DNA of 11,894 nt from Baffinella frigidus (Eukaryota > Cryptophyceae > Cryptomonadales > Baffinellaceae), in contig MU647981.1 in assembly GCA_026770585.1 (NCBI GenBank), positions 18,272 through 30,165 of the forward strand. The letters run 5' to 3'. Below the pieces are notes generated by a model that was not told the DNA's origin, searched no databases, and saw only the letters and a list, made by a program, of their open reading frames with translations. The position numbers were made by a program, and so were the translations under genes. Of the stretch, positions 11,223 through 11,894 are shown in pieces. How positions within the stretch are numbered: the first letter of the stretch is position 1; each line of letters opens with the position of its first letter.

Positions 11223-11354
11223 AGCAACTTCAATTGGATTTCCCCACCCGACGCAGACTTTACAATGCAAAAAGTTGAAAAGTCGTAGGAGCCCCCCCCT
11301 ACCTACCGTAGGCAATCCGCTGTCTTAGCCTCGCTGTAGCACCACCATAGCGTG

Positions 11355-11445
11355 CACCCGGCGAGTGGCGGGGAACACCGTACACTCTAACCTTCTTCAT
11401 CTTCTGTTTTTTCAAGCGATTCTCACCCTTAAGATAGCACAAAAC
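11355..11445 (+). repeat. 91-bp direct repeat D, copy 2 (outside element)
   Basis: Begins within the last five bases of the right terminal repeat (CACCC) and extends outward. Period to copy 1 is 223 bp. Confidence 0.92.
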
Positions 11446-11506
11446 GGTGATTAAAACTGGACCTCCCCCCGCGTAGTTAAGGGATTAAGCCCTGAACCCT
11501 GATCGG

Positions 11507-11560
<54 letters not shown>

Positions 11561-11716
11561 TCTCTCTCTCTATCTATCTCTCTCTCTCTCTCGCTCTCTC
11601 TCTCTCGCGCGCGCTCTCTCTCTCTCGCTCTCTCTCTTTCTTTCTATTTTTTTCTCTCTCTCGCGCGCGCTGTCTCTCTCTCTCTCTCTCTCGCGCGCGC
11701 TCTCTGTCTCTCTCTC
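11507..11716. repeat. CT-rich microsatellite with several CG tracts
   Basis: About 210 bp of (CT)n broken by alternating CG runs (for example 11546-11560) and TTTCTTTC. Same composition as 9507-9755. Confidence 0.95.
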
Positions 11717-11894
11717 AAGGTGTACCCCGCCAGAAGCCGACGCCCCCGTCCTCCACGCCACCCCTCCAGTCTTCAGGCGCCTTCCCGAACACCTGGATAA
11801 CATGTGTTTGTACCAGGGAATTATTAATTAGTACCACGAGAATAGATGGACCGGTCTAAAAAGTGAGAGGCCCGGCCCCGCCAGTCTGGAAAAG
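11717..11894. other. Right edge, no feature recognised
   Basis: 178 bp of GC-rich then mixed sequence with no repeat, gene or RNA signature that I can support. It runs to the window edge. Confidence 0.45.

Larger units (their letters stand above)
11034..11359. mobile_element. 326-bp element with 49-bp terminal inverted repeats
   Basis: GGGTGCACGCTATGGTGG... at 11034-11082 and its inverse at 11311-11359 match at 48 of 49 positions. The interior contains R3 copy 2 (11082-11118) and repeat D copy 1 (11132-11222). A CCTACCGTAGG palindrome at 11302-11312 touches the right arm. No transposase frame; no target duplication defined. Confidence 0.88.

Noticed and set aside
1-11894. CRISPR array
   Set aside because: The tandem arrays have no unique spacers of even length. 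Periods of 7, 16-18, 21, 23-24 and 40 bp are contiguous satellites, and the context is eukaryotic.

Overview
No protein-coding or RNA gene can be supported anywhere in this 11.9 kb window. It is a eukaryotic, gene-poor, repeat-dominated stretch. It holds degenerate heptamer arrays related to the Arabidopsis-type telomere repeat (TTTAGGG/CCCTAAA), CT/GA microsatellites, several short-period tandem arrays, and a dense set of short (100-360 bp) inverted-repeat elements that look like non-autonomous DNA transposons (MITE-like). The organism cannot be named from the sequence. TTTAGGG-type repeats fit plants, green algae, dinoflagellates/chromerids and some other protists. A large repeat-rich algal or dinoflagellate-like genome is plausible, but this is only an inference.

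Layout. 1-930: heptamer arrays (CCCGAAA, CCCGGAT, CCCTAAA and inverted TTTAGGG), a 52-bp perfect AT-rich inverted repeat and one MITE-like element. 1025-1700: a CT microsatellite, a CCATAAA array and small hairpins. 1705-3200: a MITE zone with two copies of family D (TTATCCGGGG ends, 4-bp target duplications), the first copy of family C (CCACACAGCGG ends), a 223-bp foldback whose 105-bp arms match perfectly, and a 141-bp GGACTAAA element. 3233-3416: tandem repeats ending in a 17-bp x4 array. 3509-5170: further family C and A elements, two related 18-bp arrays, a CCATAAA array and a 23-bp array. 5169-5440: a second CCCGAAA array. 5445-9416: families A (TATCCCTTAAGTGG ends) and B (TACAGGGGTACCTCGC ends), nested, tandem, chimeric and segmentally duplicated. 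9507-11894: two long CT/CG microsatellites, a 355-bp element with 138-bp arms, a TTCAGGG array, and a 326-bp element with 49-bp ends.

The long open frames are by-products of the repeats. Tandem periods of 7, 18 and 2 bp translate into periodic peptides, and stop-poor transposon copies supply the rest. No family contains a transposase, so any mobility would need enzymes supplied from elsewhere in the genome.

Three patterns stand out. First, the 11-mer palindrome CCTACNGTAGG occurs 16 times without mismatch and is shared by otherwise different element families. Second, family A keeps a constant half and carries, at one fixed place, a hairpin whose sequence differs between subtypes. Third, an insertion event is documented by a paralogous empty site within the same window.
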